Shown here in pieces: positions 63,312-64,000 of a stretch of DNA of 64,000 bases. The stretch lies in NCBI GenBank assembly GCA_964057225.1, contig OZ059900.1:24939638-25003637 (forward strand), read 5' to 3'. Position 1 is the first letter of the stretch. Each line of letters opens with the position of its first letter. A program made the position numbers and the translations under genes. Source of the DNA: Auanema rhodensis (Eukaryota > Nematoda > Chromadorea > Rhabditida > Rhabditidae). The notes beneath the pieces were generated by a model that worked only from the letters and a program-made list of their open reading frames with translations, ran no database searches and was not told the DNA's origin.

Positions 63312-64000
63312 CGTCGTGAAAGTGGAACTAGACGTTGTACAAACAATTTTGAGCTAGGTTTCATTGACATTGCATGAGTTTGAACACATGAAATCGTAAG
63401 TCAAAACCTTGTTTACAGCGAAATTTCCAAAAACTGGTTTTCCAACATAATAAAATATTTCTCATGGGAAAAACTGTGTTTTTGTATTTTTCTAGTGTTC
63501 AGCATGTAAAATGCTTCATTTTAGTATGTAACACGCTGAAATTCGTTGCGTTTGACGACTCATATGAACAAAAATCGATTTAATCAATATTATCCATAAG
63601 GGGCGTGCCCTCAGAATGTGCTAATTTCCTTAATTTTCTAACCCCTGTTTTTTTGTCGTGAAAGTGGAACTAGACGTTGTACGAACAATTTTGAGCTAGG
63701 TTTCATTGACATTGCATGAGTTTGAACACATGAAATCGTAAGTCAAAACCTTGTTTACAGCGAAATTTCCAAAAACTGTTTTCCAGCATAATAAAATATT
63801 TCTCATGGGAAAAACTGTGTTTTTGTATTTTTCTAGTGTTCAGCATGTAAAATGCTCCATTTTAGTATGTAACACGCTGAAATTCGTTGCATTTGACGAC
63901 TCATATGAACAAAAATCGATTTAATCAATATTAGCCATAAGGGGCGTGCCCTCAGAATATGCTAATTTCCTTAATTTTCTAACCCCTGTTTTTTTGTCGT
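63312..64000. repeat. Right tail: monomers of the 43-44 kb type
   Basis: From the C at 63,312 the markers TTTTTTCGTCG, ACAAACAAT, CCAACAT, GGGAAAAACTG, GCGTTTGAC, TTATCCAT, GAATGTGC and ACTGTTTTCC run in the same order as at about 44.17-44.7 kb (offset 19,143). They diverge at GCTCCATTTT near 63,854, where the 44.7-kb copy has GCTTCATTTT. The final 70 bases begin a further monomer, so the array continues beyond the window. Confidence 0.75.

Larger units (their letters stand above)
1..64000. repeat. Satellite DNA array, 342-bp monomer, 187 complete head-to-tail copies
   Basis: The phrase TTAGCCATAAGGGGCG, or a near variant, recurs about every 342 bases from position 1 to 63,931, always on the same strand, with no spacer and no interruption. 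The first monomer starts at 1 and the last, partial one at 63,931. That is 63,930 bp for 187 monomers, 24 bp less than 187 x 342, and I can account for those 24 bases by individual indels. The consensus is about 34% G+C. Adjacent copies usually differ at only a few of 342 positions, and copies at higher-order spacing are often identical by eye. Such arrays are typical of eukaryotic centromeric or pericentromeric heterochromatin. The family is not one I recognise. There is no inverted segment, embedded transposon or gene, so the entire window is non-coding as far as I can see. Confidence 0.99.

Noticed and set aside
1-64000. CRISPR array.
   Set aside because: The repeat is 342 bp with no unique spacers. 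The whole unit repeats, which is satellite organisation.
1-64000. Alpha satellite, Drosophila 1.688 family or a Tribolium major satellite.
   Set aside because: Unit length is near some of these (2 x 171, 359, 360 bp), but I could not match the sequence to any family from memory. The similarity in length alone is not evidence.
1-64000. Ribosomal, histone or 5S RNA gene cluster.
   Set aside because: No conserved rRNA, 5S internal promoter or histone coding sequence is visible in either strand of the monomer, and 342 bp is too short for rDNA or histone units.
1-64000. Embedded transposon or retroelement within the array.
   Set aside because: Every monomer follows the previous one at 341-344 bp. 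The total length is fully explained by small indels, leaving no room for an insertion.
1-64000. Telomeric repeats or an inversion breakpoint.
   Set aside because: No short telomeric motif runs were seen, and all monomers have the same orientation.

Overview
The whole 64,000-base window is one uninterrupted block of satellite DNA. A single AT-rich monomer, consensus length 342 bp and about 34% G+C, is repeated head to tail on one strand. There are 187 complete copies (1 to 63,930) plus the first 70 bases of another. I see no gene, RNA gene, transposon, CRISPR array or unique sequence. The scattered reading frames of 61-74 codons are periodic by-products of the repeat.

Arrays of this size, unit length and homogeneity are typical of eukaryotic heterochromatin or centromeres, so the source is almost certainly a eukaryote. 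Hand-counted CpG in the consensus is 10 observed against about 9.8 expected. This argues against heavy, long-term CpG methylation and fits many invertebrates better than vertebrates or plants. I do not recognise the family and cannot name a species. A monomer of about 342 bp is close to two nucleosome repeats, and the two halves show weak similarity, so it may descend from a dimer of about 171 bp.

The interesting structure is above the monomer. Shared point variants and 1-2 bp indels show many nested higher-order repeats and segmental duplications. Region by region: 1-4.5 kb is irregular; 4.5-8.5 kb has period 2,051 (6 monomers); 8.5-11.5 kb is locally shuffled; 11.6-14.9 kb has period 1,369 (4 monomers); 16.6-23.8 kb has period 3,420/3,762 (10 or 11 monomers); 23.6-28.0 kb has period 3,078 (9); 27.0-32.5 kb has period 2,734 (8); 31.6-40.5 kb has period 5,125 (15), with an inner 1,367-bp 4-mer at 34.0-36.8 kb. 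Beyond that, 40.5-46.3 kb mixes periods of 683 (2), 1,025 (3) and 3,759 (11), and 46.9-63.3 kb is built from related 6-, 10- and 16-mer modules, including a block of about 5.5 kb repeated 10,938 bp downstream.

These patterns are what repeated unequal exchange, amplification and patchy gene conversion would leave. Possible functional signals inside each monomer are a partial CENP-B-box-like motif and several short dyads. Both are suggestive only. All extents were read by eye from diagnostic variants: offsets between marker variants are exact counts, but block edges are good only to the nearest variant.
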